Shown here in pieces: positions 45,780 through 58,064 of a stretch of 64,000 nt of DNA (position 1 is the stretch's first letter; each line of letters starts with the position of its first letter). Both the position numbers and the translations under genes were made by a program. The DNA comes from Pseudofabraea citricarpa (lineage: Eukaryota; Ascomycota; Leotiomycetes; Helotiales; Dermateaceae), in the NCBI GenBank assembly GCA_029641185.1, contig JAPWGK010000001.1, positions 4,008,178 through 4,072,177 on the forward strand, read 5' to 3'. Below the pieces are notes generated by a model, which was not told the DNA's origin, did not search any database, and saw only the letters and a program-made list of their open reading frames with translations.

Positions 45780-48474
45780 TCAGCTACTGCTAAAGCTATT
45801 CGAGCTTGAATCAGGTGTACCGGTCATAGCACTATCGAAGTTTACAGCCATGTCATGATGCATAACATTAACAGACTCTGCGGCCATCTTTATTTGGTCT
45901 GTTAAGAAAATATGTCAGTCTGGTGGCCAAATTTGGGGCCAGTAGAAAAATAACTTACCTCTCATACCACCTAGTGCCTCAAAAGCAATGGAGTAATTCC
46001 TGAGAGCCTCTAGGATCAAGTGCAAACCCTCACTCAATTGATTTATGAGCTTTCCAGCTGGAGATTCTAGCCCACCTTCCACACTTCCCCCAAATCCCAG
46101 CGCGCGTGTCTTATAGCAGAGCATGACCATAGCATAACTACTCTGCATTGCACAGCAAGCAAAGATAGGCATGGTTCGAGGAACCTCAGGCACAAAAGAA
46201 CCGGGAGTTGAGTATTCGGGATGTGCAAGGCTATTGGGATTTGGAAACGGTAATGTTTGAAATGAGCGTGCGATATTGAAAGCTGATTTCATGCAGACTT
46301 TGGCGGAGAAATGGCTGCTGAATGGCAAGAGACCGCAGCCAACTTTTGCAGATGGAGATGACATTGCTGTCGTGTATGCAGATGGTGGCGTGACCATGGT
46401 CATGTCGATAACTGCTTGTACTGTCTGATGGAATTTGCCACTACATGGGCAGACTTGTGTGACTTTGTTTGTTGATGGGTCGTCTCCAGAGGCCTCAAGA
46501 TCGCAATGTTTCTTGTTAAATACTGGAATGTTTGAGAAGGCGCAGTAGCGATGCAGTTTAATTCTGGCACTATTTTGCATCAGCTTCGTTGTCAGGACCG
46601 GGCATACTTGAATCACCTGTTTAGCTTGATTTTTGCCATCCCTCTTAATGCTTGTGAGACTTTGAGCTCAAACCAGTCTAAATCAAGCGGCGGACTTGAT
46701 TCAAGAGTCCATTGATCAGCATCATTCACCAGCGGTTCTATTAGCCCTTCTAAGTCGAGCATTCGATCCCAGATCTCGCTATAGTTTGTTTTGCTTTTTA
46801 AAGTTTTTTCCAGATCGAGCACGAACTGAGTTGCTGATACAATGACTTGCTGAGCCTGAAAGAAAACTGTCCATGCCTATCAAGAAGTCAATCGCGTGCA
46901 TTCTCTACGTTGCCAATATACTTACACCTGGATCGGCTGCAAATGTTGGACCTGGCGTCACAAATCGTGGATCATAGAGAAATATCGTTGGAGACTTTAT
47001 GATATATCAGATGGTGTTGCTAGAGCTTTTAGTCGGTGATGGGGTACTTACTGCGTTACTCAGGATAGAGCCTTGGCACACAAGAATGTACTGGATGAAA
47101 CTTGTCAGGATCGAGATAGCCAGAGGAAAAGCCGGAAACTTACAGTCATCCACCAAGCTCGCCTATCTGCCTCGGCGTATTCCGTCTTTTCGGAGCTTCT
47201 TGAATGAAGATTTAGCCCCATCGCTGCTATTAAGGCTTGACCCGCACGAGTACGAAGTTTGGAAATGTTCCCCCGCTGCGCATATTCGTACGTGCCAAGG
47301 ATGAGCAATGCTAGTATAGTTTCGTTCTCAATCGGGCCTTGACTATGGAATGGCTTCCGTGGGAGCAGAGATGGGCCATGTGTTAGTGCATCACCAGGAT
47401 TCGTCGTGGAATAGAGAAGCTCCGACTCTGTTTCGATAGCTTCAACAGCTGACCGGGCATATGATTGAGCTTGGCCACGTCGTAGTAGTACTGATGCCGT
47501 ATTCTGGGGATCATGATCATCCGGATGTGGAATTAAAGCTAAAGTAGCTGACATTGCCAGTGCAATCGGGGAAGATGGTATGTATTCGGGATCATCATTG
47601 CCATTGTTGTAGTTTCTAGTCTTGGTCTTTAGTTTGTCCACAACTTGTTGTGGCTCGGGTGGCGGTAGGACCGGAAAATATGGGTGAATGAATACATAAT
47701 AAGCATTCAAGCTAGAATGATGTCAATAAACAATGGTTTGACTTGAACTGAATTCGTCTTACATGTCTTCATCACTCCCATAAGTCCTTACCATCGGTTG
47801 AGTTTGTTCAGACCGGTGTGCCTTCTTACAAACTTCAGGAGAGCCGTAACCACTATCTGTGGTCTCGAAATTGTTGGAAAAGATGGTATCAAAAATGAAG
47901 TCTGCGTCATCAGTGCTTGAATCTTGCAAATTCAGTCCTGCCCCAGGCTGTGCCAGGAAAAAGGGCTGTGGAAGAGAGTTTTCTGAACCTTATTGTTAGA
48001 CCATAATTCTTGAGTGGAGTAAATGTAGTACCAATTGCTGGTTGACAAAGTTCCAAAAGATCACAGTGGTCCAGATTGATACCAGAATCGCTTGGTGACG
48101 AGTTTCTAAATTCAACTTGGCTGGTCGTATCGGTCTTCGGCTTGCGTATTCTTGCACCGCCACGTCTACTTTGAGTATATGTGCAGACTTTGTCCTTTGT
48201 TAGACACTATCAATCAATTAATATTTTGCATGGAAAGAGAGCCAAGATATACAGAGCAACGCACGTTAGAGCAAGTAGGTTTTCCATCACAACGAGTCCT
48301 CGAAGCTCGACTTTGACAATCAGCTATCATCAGCTTTAAGGCATATTACATTGCTTACCATGAAAGGCAGGCAAGCTTAACAGGTGGCTTATCAAACTTC
48401 TTCCTGGCTTTTCCGGAGTTGGAGCTCATTGTTACGGTCTGCACAGACTGCGGGGCTTCTTTATCAAATTCCAT
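45780..48474 (-). CDS. Zn2Cys6 transcription factor of the subtelomeric cluster
   Basis: Ten exons, rebuilt from the minus strand: 48359-48474, 48265-48310, 48032-48194, 47763-47988, 47144-47711, 47052-47090, 46926-46994, 46617-46876, 45959-46569 and 45780-45898; 738 residues, in frame to the TGA. DNA-binding part: ACLSCRASRTRCDGKPTC then VCTY, a Zn2Cys6 cluster with Cys36, 39, 46, 52 and 58, followed by a basic RRGGARIRKPK. The fifth Cys does not sit where the family has it; a later donor in intron 2 would add a Cys with odd spacing. A fungal_trans-like region begins at NAYYVFIHPYFPVLPPPE (about 186-200), continuing through YAEADRRAWWM. It faces the biosynthetic genes and is a natural candidate for their regulator. 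A motif shared with those genes lies 359 bp upstream. Confidence 0.8.
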
Positions 48475-49560
48475 GTCTGAACAGATAACGGCCAACGTCT
48501 TCTCGGTCTCTCATGGGCTGCGGCTCAAGAGAGCCTTATTCAGAGATAAGAGAGAGATGGGGCTCTGTCGCTAGAATCAATCTTTGCCAGTCGAAGGTAT
48601 TAGATAAACGCCGAGAATCGCTGCCAAAAGCGATTTATCAATAACTACCACAGGTGGAAAACTGGGTCAAGATTGAGGAAGGCGATGCTCAACAAGATAA
48701 ATGCTTTCTTTTGTGGTTTGTAAAATAGACACGAAGCAGGCGTCGCGCGTCAGTGAAAATCTCCTGATGAATAGAGTTCAGCCCAATCACGAACCCTGTA
48801 TCTGACGATCCAAAGCCCGATTCCGGGATTTGAAAGTGGAGTCAGTCAGAGTCAATCACGACTCAGCAGCAAGCTCTATTGATGACAAATCCATCACGTG
48901 CTGAATGGCAGTTGAGGCAGTCTCGTTCGGCAGTGGCATAAGTTCGCTGGCATTGGTTAGAAAGCACGCAAGTTGGGCTGATATGGAGCCTGCTATTGTG
49001 AATTTCGCATTCCTGAATATTTGCGTACTCGCTACAATGAAAGGCGAGTAGGATCTGGGTACTTCTCAATGGATTTCATATTATGGAGCCTCGTGCAGGT
49101 TTCTTTCTGACCAAGAACTTAAAACACACCGTTCGGCATTAGTTCGTCGTCTTTCATCATCGTATAACCTTAATTTCGATACTCTTCGCCACTGTAGAAT
49201 CATAGGCAGTATAAAAGAGAATTGAAAAGAAGTATACAGGACTTGAGGAAAGCAAGCTTCTTACCGGTTTATAGACAGGTGGTACTGTACTATCAGGTCT
49301 GGAATTATAATTGCGAATAGGGTGGTGTCAGCGGGCTTGTCATTGTGTCGGCGGCGCCGAAGTCTAGAATATCACCTACCGTAAGGCTGAGAAGTCTATT
49401 TTTTGGCCAAGTTCACTACCGGGTTTTCTCCGCAGAAGGATTCGTAGATTTTTGCGGTCTTGTCAATACCTCCTCGAAGTTCATTCGCGAAGCTTTTTTC
49501 TAGTATATGCTTACAAGAACACATAGTACTAAAGCCATCAGTATTTAGTACTAAGACACC
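48475..49560. other. Intergenic, promoter of the cluster regulator
   Basis: No supported gene. Contains the motif CCGGGATTTGAA at 48833-48844 listed below. A short frame at 48863-49069 (-) has many Cys but no signal peptide and is not convincing. Confidence 0.45.
48833..48844 (+). promoter_or_regulatory. Cluster motif CCGGGATTTGAA, copy 1
   Basis: Exact 12-base sequence, 359 bp upstream of the regulator's ATG. The same 12 bases occur upstream of the PLP-enzyme and aspartate kinase genes. It contains CGG, the half-site type usually bound by Zn2Cys6 proteins; binding is inferred. Confidence 0.55.
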
Positions 49561-51111
49561 TTAAAGTATAGCCTTTGCGTCGCTAGCCGTCGAGATATCG
49601 AACTCTTGCTTGCACTAGAGACCATTAGCAAGGCACTGCTGTCCAGAATGCATAAATCGACATACTGCTTCTACAAAGTCGTAATTGAAAACCCAATCCA
49701 TGCCACCTGCCGCCTTTAAGAGCTCGAATTTAGCGACACTTGGATCCATAGCCTCCTTCATCTTTTGATCACGATGACGCTGCTCGGTTCCATTGGGCAG
49801 GGCCTTGTACAGGCCAGTCTGCAGAGCGATGGCTTTTATTCTCTCGGTCCGCGGTTTGCGAATTCTCTCGTATGCATGCAGAACGTCGGGAATTCCGTCT
49901 ACAGAGCTGGCATACCCGATGCATTCAGCAAGACACCCTCCATCTTCGATTGCTGTTGAGGCACCCTAGCATTATATTAGCGATGGTCTTGGGGTTTATG
50001 CAATAGAGCCTTTAATATACCTGGGCAATGTGAGGCACCATTGCATGAGCAGCATCGCCAAGCAATGTCACCTTACCGCTTGGACTAACCCAGGTATCGA
50101 GGTCAGGAAGATACGCTATTCTCCAGAGCGATACATCATTAGGATCTACCATGTTGATGAAAGATTTTAGCCTGGGCTCGAAATCTTGAAGATATGCTGT
50201 CATAGCAGCCTTGTTTCCTCTTGAAAGACTATCGGCAAAGGATTCCTTGGATGGAAGAATCGTCTCATCTTTCTCAGCCGCATTCATAACTGTAAGTGTG
50301 ATAGTAAATAGATCGTTGTGCCCATCTGAACCACCAACTATATTTCGCCCAGGTGCAAACCAAGTATTTACAGTATCTTTGTCCATAGAAGATGCCGTTA
50401 TAGGATTATTTCTGACCAGCTCGCCTGGGACAAATGTTTGAAAAGCGAGACTTTCTGGGATTGGCTCGACATCTCGTCCGATCACCACGGAGCGAACGGC
50501 TGATCTGATGCCTGTAAAATCACATCGTTAATAGGTGATGCATAAGATATTCTCTCATTGGCGACCCAACTCACCATCGCCTCCAACTATAAGATCAGCA
50601 TCCAGCTTCTCACCAGAAGCCAACATGATAGATGCTGAACTTTCGTCGAAACTTTCGATTATGGATGAAAGTCTCACGTCGACTCCGAGATTCACAGCAG
50701 CATCGTATAGAATACGCTGAATATTAGTTCTAGAAAGTCCAAGCATACTATCTCCAGGTAAGTCATGAGTCAAAAAGTTTAGCGAGTAGCTTATATCATA
50801 ACATACTCGTAGCCAAATGTGCTTTTTGTGCCCTCGAAGCTGATACTATCAAGGACCTCGCCAGTATCGTAACGGTATGTGGTATGATGGATAGGGAGAG
50901 CAGCAACTTTCTCCAGCTCATCATAAAGACCAAAATGGCCCATCACACGCAATGCATTGGGTGATACCAGTATTCGCCCGCCGATGTCTCTCAACTCAGC
51001 AAAGCGCTCAAGTACTGTCACGTGGTGACCCTTGCGTCGCAAGCCCACTGCAGCTGTAAGTCCTGCGATACCAGCGCCAACAATTATGATTCGAAATTGA
51101 TTTACTGTCAT
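49561..51111 (-). CDS. FAD-dependent aromatic-type monooxygenase (salicylate hydroxylase-like)
   Basis: Five exons (50807-51111, 50575-50747, 50021-50511, 49666-49965, 49561-49614) give 440 residues. The N-terminal dinucleotide fold is IIIVGAGIAGLTAAVGL (Gly12, Gly14, Gly17), ending with the acidic TVLERF. Residues 150-160 carry the DG motif (IVGGDGIRSAVR), and VTLLGDAAHAMVPHIAQGA includes Asp312, which contacts the FAD ribityl chain. These are the three marks of group A flavin monooxygenases, which hydroxylate with NAD(P)H and oxygen. The acceptor could be an aromatic ring or an enolic/amine carbon. It is collinear with the PLP-enzyme, aspartate kinase and acetyltransferase genes, so it is probably a tailoring enzyme, but it lacks a clear copy of the cluster motif. 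Confidence 0.85.
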
Positions 51112-51925
51112 GGTTGCGAGTTACTGAAAATGAGAGAATAGAACACTTCAGAGTGTAATCAAATTGGGCAAATCTTTCAGGTTATGAAGCAGGATATATG
51201 TACCCATCCTGATTCCTGTATCATATTGAATGAGGAAAATATGGGGGGCTCCAAGACAGAAATGACTCCACTGTGAAGATATTCATTGGGATTTTCGACG
51301 TCCACCATACCTCTGTAACACGCTGATCTATGGGGACTCACATAGTATACAAACCGGTTACATTTTAGAACCGTCTTCCGAAGTGGACACATCGGACATT
51401 CGGGTCCCGAGTTCTCAGGTTTTAGCGCCGGACTTTCTAAACCACATCGAAGCAGCTTTGCAATGGTTTTTGTTTTCTTACAGAAGATCCAATTGGTAAA
51501 GAGTAGTCTAGGCGATGGGTTTTATCAAAGCTTATAGTCTTCGACGTAATTCTGGCTCTTCTCTTGTCGCGTCGGTTATTCAAGTCAGCTTTAAATATAC
51601 ACTTACAGTTAGGCCCAGATTGGCAGTTTCATAGGTTTATCCTTTGATGTGAGCAAAGAAAATGGATGAGAAGTTTCTCGTCCGACTTCATTTATCTCAA
51701 TCAATATATGTCAGTGAAAAGCGCGAATAGACAGCTATTTTTCTATGACTCGTTTAAATTTTCTTTCTACTCAAGCTACGTCGCTTTCTCCGAAATGTAC
51801 ATGCCCCGGGTATATTCAGCTAAAACTGTGTTGCAAATACTACCATATCACAGAAACAAAGAACAAAGGATGTACTTGTCTTAACATATCGCGATATCCA
51901 TCCTTGACAAACACCGAATCTAATT
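51112..51925. other. Intergenic, promoter of the monooxygenase gene
   Basis: No supported coding feature. A partial match to the cluster motif (GGGATTTTCG at about 51288) is present but not exact. Confidence 0.4.
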
Positions 51926-53373
51926 TTATTTTACGCTCGCTTGGATGCCAGCGCCCTCGAATGCCTGCTGAAAGTCGTGGATTATGTCGTCGATGTGCTC
52001 CAAGCCCAAACTCACTCTGATTAAATCGGGAGTGACACCTGCTTGAATCTTCTCCTCGTCTGGAAGTTGTTGATGTGTTGTGCGCCAAGGATGAATGATC
52101 AATGTCTTTGCATCGCCAACATTGGCGAGATGACTGCAAAGCTTAAGATTGTCTACTACTGCACTGACCTGCTCAATAGTGCCATCAACCCCAAACGTCA
52201 ACACACCGCCAAATCCATTCTTGAGATTGGCCTTGGCGTATTCGTGATCTGGATGTGATTTTAACCCAGGGTATAGCACCCACTTGACCGAAGGATGAGA
52301 TTCGAGCCATTGCGCAAAAGCGAGCGCATTTTGATTGTGGCGCTCACCACGGAGGCTAAGTGTTTCTAGACCCATAAGGAACAGCCAAGCATTAAAAGGA
52401 CTCATGCAAGGGCCTAAGTCACGCATCGCATCCATTCTCACCTTTGCTGCGAGAGACTTGAAGCCATACGTGTCCCAAAACTTCATGCCATGGTATCCAT
52501 CTGCTTCCTCTGTGAAGCCTGGAAACTTCCCACTCTTTGACCAATCAAACTTACCACCGTCGATTACAATTCCTCCCATGCTAGTACCATGACCACCAAT
52601 CCATTTGGTGGCACTGTGTGTAATGATATCTGCACCGAGAGAGAATGGCCTTTGAACGTATCCACCCATTCCAAAGGTATTGTCGCAAATAAGAGGGATT
52701 CCTGCGTCATGAGCCACTTTGGCGATGGCTGCAATATCTGGGACATTGTGCTTTGGGTTTCCAATGGTCTCGATGTATACCGCTCGGGTTTTGTCATCAA
52801 TGGCCGCCGCGATATCTTGAGGATTTTGTCCTTCTACCCATTTGACGGTGATATTGAACTTTTTAAGGTAGACTCGAAACTGGTTGTAGGTACCACCATA
52901 TAACCAACTGGTACTCACAAGATTGTAGCCTGACTCCATGACCGATGTAATAGCCATGAACTGATGACGAGGTCGTTATTAATGTCTTGTACGAGGCTTT
53001 TGTAGCTTGAGTTGGGGATGCTTACCTGAGCAGCGTGACCAGATGCTGTTGCAACAGCACCAACACCCCCTTCAAGCATCGACATACGGTTTTCAAAAAT
53101 CGAGATTGTCGGATTACCCATTCGGGTATAAACATAGCCATCTTTGGCCCATGCAAATTTGCTTGCTCCGTCTGCAGCATCCATGAAATTGTATGAGCAA
53201 GTCTGAAAAAGCGGGACAGCTCTAGATCCATTGATAGGGTCAGGCTCTTGTCCACCATGAGCTTGAATTGTTTCGAACTCCGGCTCTCTACATTTGAGTT
53301 AGCTGGAGAATCCAAATCACTTTCTTCTATGTGCTTACTTTGTGATTCCCCGTAGGGATCCGGATGCAGGCAT
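51926..53373 (-). CDS. O-acetylhomoserine sulfhydrylase-type PLP enzyme (Cys/Met metabolism family)
   Basis: Exons 53339-53373, 53026-53287 and 51926-52960 give 443 residues. The family core is complete: [14 protein letters not shown] near the start, then [14 protein letters not shown], the [10 protein letters not shown] motif with Lys218 carrying PLP, and R/W residues of FGGVLTFG. Standard enzymes add sulfide to O-acetylhomoserine to make homocysteine. Near relatives such as Fub7 of fusaric acid biosynthesis instead join a carbon nucleophile to the same C4 intermediate. Sequence by eye does not decide between the two. It stands next to aspartate kinase and homoserine acetyltransferase, which would make its substrate; that arrangement points to the second role. 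A cluster motif copy lies 400 bp upstream. Confidence 0.88.
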
Positions 53374-54094
53374 AATGAGAGATTGGAATCTTTCAGCAGA
53401 AGAGAGTTTTCAAAAGTTCTTCTTTGGCTACAAGAAACTTGATCGATGTTTATCTGCAAGTGAATCTAGAATTATTTTGATATGCTCTTGAAGTGACTTG
53501 GAGATATAGCACTTGATATATTCCCTGCTTTTCTTATCAATACAGCCAAGTTGCCAATGTCTGGAACTTTGAATATTAAGGTCAAATACCGATATCTTCG
53601 TCTAGATATGACAAATCCCTAAGATGAGATTTACCTCGGAGAAATGTAGGCATTCCACATTTACCCCACCTGATAATGTGCTCATGATGTCTCTGATTGT
53701 CTAACAACTTCATGCACGAGTTTCACTTGGTTATGATGGGTGCATAGAGTGGTACTGTGGTTCTAGATTCATTCAAATCCCGGATTTTGGATCTGCCTTG
53801 CATGAAAGCCGAGTAAGCAACATGCTCATTTTTCACTCCGACGGAGCTCCGTATTTATCCAAGGCAAAGATATCACATTGGTATGATCAAAGACGCCTAC
53901 AGTTTACTAGTGTAGATATGATCACCATTGAAATTGTGATAGGTACTTTCCAGTCAATTTGTCTCCCCGTGTACAAATACCAAACAGAATATGCCAGAAG
54001 CCACATGATACCCGCCCACTCAAATAATACTCCAGACTCTTGATGCCAATGGAACAAACAAAGATTGAAAACTGCTTAGACATTTAAATATGTC
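53374..54094. other. Intergenic, promoter of the PLP-enzyme gene
   Basis: Contains cluster motif copy 2 (53772-53783). No gene seen; the 3' end of the aspartate kinase gene lies at the right. Confidence 0.45.
53772..53783 (-). promoter_or_regulatory. Cluster motif CCGGGATTTGAA, copy 2
   Basis: Exact match on the minus strand (TTCAAATCCCGG on the plus strand), about 400 bp upstream of the PLP-enzyme gene, which is itself on the minus strand. Confidence 0.55.
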
Positions 54095-56009
54095 TCAAAA
54101 TAGCCATGGACCTTAAGTAGTCAGTTTCTGTGTTAACTTCAATAATGGAACTGACCTTGCATGAGACTGCTTGACCCATTAGTAGTGATATGTTTTGTAT
54201 GCTGCGGTATCCTCAAAACATTCAAATGAACAATCTCTAGAGCTAGTAGAGCATCCGATGCCCTGACAACACACCTGATAATCTATAAGCAGTTTGAATT
54301 GAAACATACTTGGTAGAATACTCACGAAATATTGATCTCGCTAGCACCCTGGCTAATAAGATAGATGTTCACTCCAGCTTCAGCCAGCTTGGAGAATACC
54401 TCGCCTATTGAATGAGTTAGAGAACTGTTTCTAGAATAAGGTAGTAAGCTTACCGGCAATGCCAACCATGTTTCTCATCCTGTGACCGATCACCGAGATG
54501 ATAGCCATTTCTTTCAAAATTTCCACTTTTCCAAGCTTTCCAAGGTTTGATGATAGTTGACTGATCTGAGCGAGATTGTCAATAGCCGGTATAGCAAGAC
54601 TTATCGACTGTTCGCTAGTAGTAATCAAGTCAGCAACGACATTAAGTCGATCAAGTGCTTGGAACACGTGTGATAAGAATCCGTGTGATTTCAACTGCCC
54701 ATCTGATTGAATATTTACTAGTAAAATGGAATCTTTAGAGGTAAGTGCAGTTGGCGTCTTGCGGTATTGTAGCTCCCCATAATATCCATTGGCAGCCATA
54801 AATGAGGGCACTGAACTGCTCAAGGACTTGGTAGAGAAAGGTGTTTGAGTAGGCGAGCTGTCAGGAGAGCTTGAAGATGGATATATGATTGTGCCACGCC
54901 CACCGGGATTTTTGACGTTCTTAAGCCTCAATGGAATATTGGCTCGGCGAATTTGCTGCATTGTCAACGGATGGATAACTTCGCTCCCGTAATATGTAAG
55001 TTCCGTCGCCTCTTCCAGCGTGATAGTCTCCAACAAGCGAGCCGATGGAACCTTTTTGGGATCTGCCGTGAAAATTCCATCCACCTCTTTCCAAATTTGA
55101 AGCTCAGCAGCCAAGAGGCCAGAAGCACACATAGAAGCACAGAAATCAGAGTATCCACGGCCAACACTTTGAATCATTGAATATGGCATCATGCCAAAGA
55201 ACCCTGAAATGGCCTGATTAGAAAGTGGTATCATTACAAGAGCAGTACTAACTTACCTGTTATGACTGGCACACTGTCCCGACATGCCTCCAATTTCAAT
55301 CCAATTTCTTCTGCCAACCCATCAAAGAATTGTGGACCAAGATTATCATATGCCGATTTTTGAACAGAATAGTCGCTGGTGTAAACTTCAGAGACAATAT
55401 CAATCAAAGATACAACTTGTGCGTGGATTCCCTAGCGAGGTTAATAAAATTTCAAAGCATTTAATAACTATAAACCAACCTTGACTAAAAGAGAAGTGAC
55501 AACAAGCAGACAAGCAAGCTTTTCTCCGGTGGCTAGTATTCGATCCTTGGATCTAGGAGAGAGTTCGCCAATTGTCTGCAGCTGTCAGCACTTTACATCG
55601 CAAAAGGATTTCTAAGACCCACCTGAGCTGCTATAAGAAACGCACGTAACTCGTCACATTCTTTAATTATATCTACTTCCAGCTCATCGCATATTTGAGA
55701 TTGGTGTATAGAGTTTACACTTATCCGTATCTCCTTGCTGGCTTTCACGTGTTGGTCTTGGATTGTTGAAATTGTAGCCTCCAGATTGTCTAAAGAACCA
55801 GCCATGGCAGAATCAATCGCCCGAAGAAGCAAACTCGTAGTTCCCATTGACTTCGTAGTTCCCGAAATTGCTGAGCATACAACAGCAATGTTGTTCTCTT
55901 TCAAGTACTGCGGAACGATCGTTATGGTGATGGTTTCTAACAGTTTTCCCAGGCTGGTTCCTCCATACTTTTGCACTATCCATGGCCTGTCCTTGATTGC
56001 TCCTGGCAT
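54095..56009 (-). CDS. Aspartate kinase (aspartokinase)
   Basis: Seven exons (55623-56009, 55480-55575, 55257-55431, 54454-55203, 54326-54404, 54156-54274, 54095-54111) give 540 residues, the usual fungal Hom3 length. Markers: VQKYGGTSLGK (residues 12-22), then GRGYSDFCA, WKEVDGIFTADPK, TYYGSEVIHP, and two ACT-type regulatory domains after residue about 390 (SILLVNIQSD, MAIISVIGHRM). It phosphorylates Asp to aspartyl phosphate, first step to homoserine, threonine and methionine; primary copies are inhibited by threonine through the ACT domains. As an extra, cluster-borne copy it would supply homoserine, as FUB3 does in fusaric acid biosynthesis. I cannot tell whether it escapes feedback. Cluster motif copy 3 lies about 125 bp upstream. 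Confidence 0.85.
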
Positions 56010-56639
56010 TGTGATTTCGGCTGCACTGTTTCTTTACTACCCACGACTTCGTTTTCGAAGAAACAGCCGCCCATGTACATGTATATCATGTTCCCGTGAT
56101 AGGGATTCTCGTATACTCGGCATTTGAAAGACCCGGGATTTGAATATCTTTAGGTCGGAACGAGGAAAGAAACTGTGCCACGCTGGCACGTACCTAGAGA
56201 GGAAGTTTTCACGGAATCTATTTGTGGCAGGAATATCCCGACTTTCAGAAGTAGGTGGGAGATGTCTTTTATCCAAGGTTCGGCCTACTTGTGTAAGATT
56301 GTAAGACGCCAAGAATCTTACATACATTAGTACACGGAGCTTCGGCCCGGGGTAGGTAGTGGAAGGAATACCAGGATTACATCAAATGACCGGATACTGA
56401 AAGTCTTACAGCTTTTTCAAAAGAGGAGAAGAAAAAAGAACGAGGAAGAAAAAAGCTTTTCATTATACTCCAAGGTGATAATTTCGATTCTTACGGGAAA
56501 TGTTTTTTTGCCCCATGGGGCTCAACTGTCTTGTACGATTGCATCAAGTGGAAACTTAATTGCGTGTTATATTCTTTCTGGTTTTAAAACTCGCTAGGTA
56601 GCTAGCTATCTTTGATATATGAAAATCGTTGTATATTTG
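56010..56639. other. Intergenic, promoter of the aspartate kinase gene
   Basis: Contains cluster motif copy 3 (56133-56144). The 3' end of the homoserine acetyltransferase gene is at the right. No gene seen. Confidence 0.45.
56133..56144 (+). promoter_or_regulatory. Cluster motif CCGGGATTTGAA, copy 3
   Basis: Exact match about 125 bp upstream of the aspartate kinase ATG (gene on the minus strand). Confidence 0.55.
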
Positions 56640-58064
56640 TCACCAACTAGATTCAACCTCACCAAAGACACTATCTTTAACAGTTTTTACATCGCTCTGG
56701 CTTGGTATCGCTGGGCAGTCATATACCCAGCTGAGGTGTTTCTTAAGATGCTGTGTAATAAGATGATCAAGGCTTGAGAATGCAAGAAGGAAACCATCAT
56801 GTCCCTCAGCCGAGTCTATCATAACAAGTTGTGCATCAGGTAAAGTATCAGCTAGAACACGTTGCTGTCTGTGACTGAACAATATATCTGACTCCACACC
56901 AATTACAAGTGAGTGCGGCGGTACGATACTGAAGACTGTCTGAAGTTTTGTCAAATAGTCCTCTTCCGTGTCTCCAGATTGCATTTCGTCCCGGCCGCGC
57001 AGGACATCATGCCTGTCCATTTTGTGCGTAATATGTATGTAACAGTTTGCATCGAACCGGCGAATAAACTTTTGCCCTTGATAATTGAGGTAGCTTTGAA
57101 CCGAGAAACTGGAAGATGGCGAAAAGGTCATGCGGGATTCTGTTGCTAGTGATTCGAGCTCAGGCGGAGGCGAAGGAAGATGGCGCGGACTTGGCTTCCC
57201 AGGTATTGGGCTTTGCATATTCCTTCTACTAAAACGTCTGTCAAAAGATAACTCAGAACGGTAGGTGAGCATTGCAATCATCCTAGCAGCGGAAAGACCC
57301 GCGATTGGCTGAGTTGCTGGCGTTGGCATGTAATAGCCGTTCTTAAATCTAGAATCTGCGGCAATGCATTGTCTTTGAGTTTCTGCCCATGCTATTCCCC
57401 AAGCACTGTGATCTGCTGATGTTGCAATTGGTATTATAGATTTGATGTAGCCTTTGAGAGTGCATAGCGGCCATTCGAGAGTCGCCATACCACCCATAGA
57501 TCCACCAATAACAGAAACGACACTTTTGACACCTAAAGTATCTAATATCAATTTATGTAACCTGGTTCTGTCAGCAACAAGACTGTATATCTCATATCTA
57601 AAACTGACCGAACATCATCTCGTATAGTAGTTTGTGGGAAATCAGGACCATATGGGTTTCCGGTAGCTGGATTTATGCTTAATGGTGACGTTGAACCATA
57701 TGGCGAGCCCAGGACATTGCCACAAAACACAAAATATCGTGACGTATCGAAGGCTTTTTCATCTCCAAGTAATGGCCCCCACCAATCTTCTACATCACTG
57801 CTTCCCGAAAGAGCGTGGCATATGACCAAACAGTTTGATCCCTCAGCATTCAGCTTTCCCCAGGTTTTGTAACCAACATTGACGTTATGAAGTGTAACAT
57901 CAGATTCGAGGGTGAAGGTATCGATTATTGCAAATCTCTGCTCATCTACAAAATCATAATACTCGCAAGAGTAAGTTGGAGTGTTCTGGAGTCCTGAAAA
58001 GTCAGTCAGTCAAACTATACTTTATTCTCTTTCTTATGAACTCACTAATCGACATTTCTTTCAT
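56640..58064 (-). CDS. Homoserine O-acetyltransferase (alpha/beta hydrolase, MetX/Met2 type)
   Basis: Exons 58046-58064 (six codons only), 57609-57993 and 56640-57561 give 441 residues. The hydrolase fold is complete: LVICHALSGSSDV near the oxyanion hole, nucleophile Ser156 in IGGSMGGM, Asp360 in VESDILF and His389 in SAEGHDGFL. Acetyl-CoA plus homoserine gives O-acetylhomoserine, the substrate of the neighbouring PLP enzyme. The start is set by the tiny first exon, whose GTGAGT donor joins in frame to LQNTPTYSCEYY; a second Met three codons on is equally possible. It shares a divergent 366-bp promoter with the nitrilase gene, which suggests they are switched on together. It corresponds to FUB5 in the fusaric acid cluster. 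Confidence 0.86.

Noticed and set aside
48863..49069. Cys-containing small frame upstream of the cluster regulator, considered as a secreted peptide
   Set aside because: No signal peptide and it lies in the regulator's promoter; likely chance.
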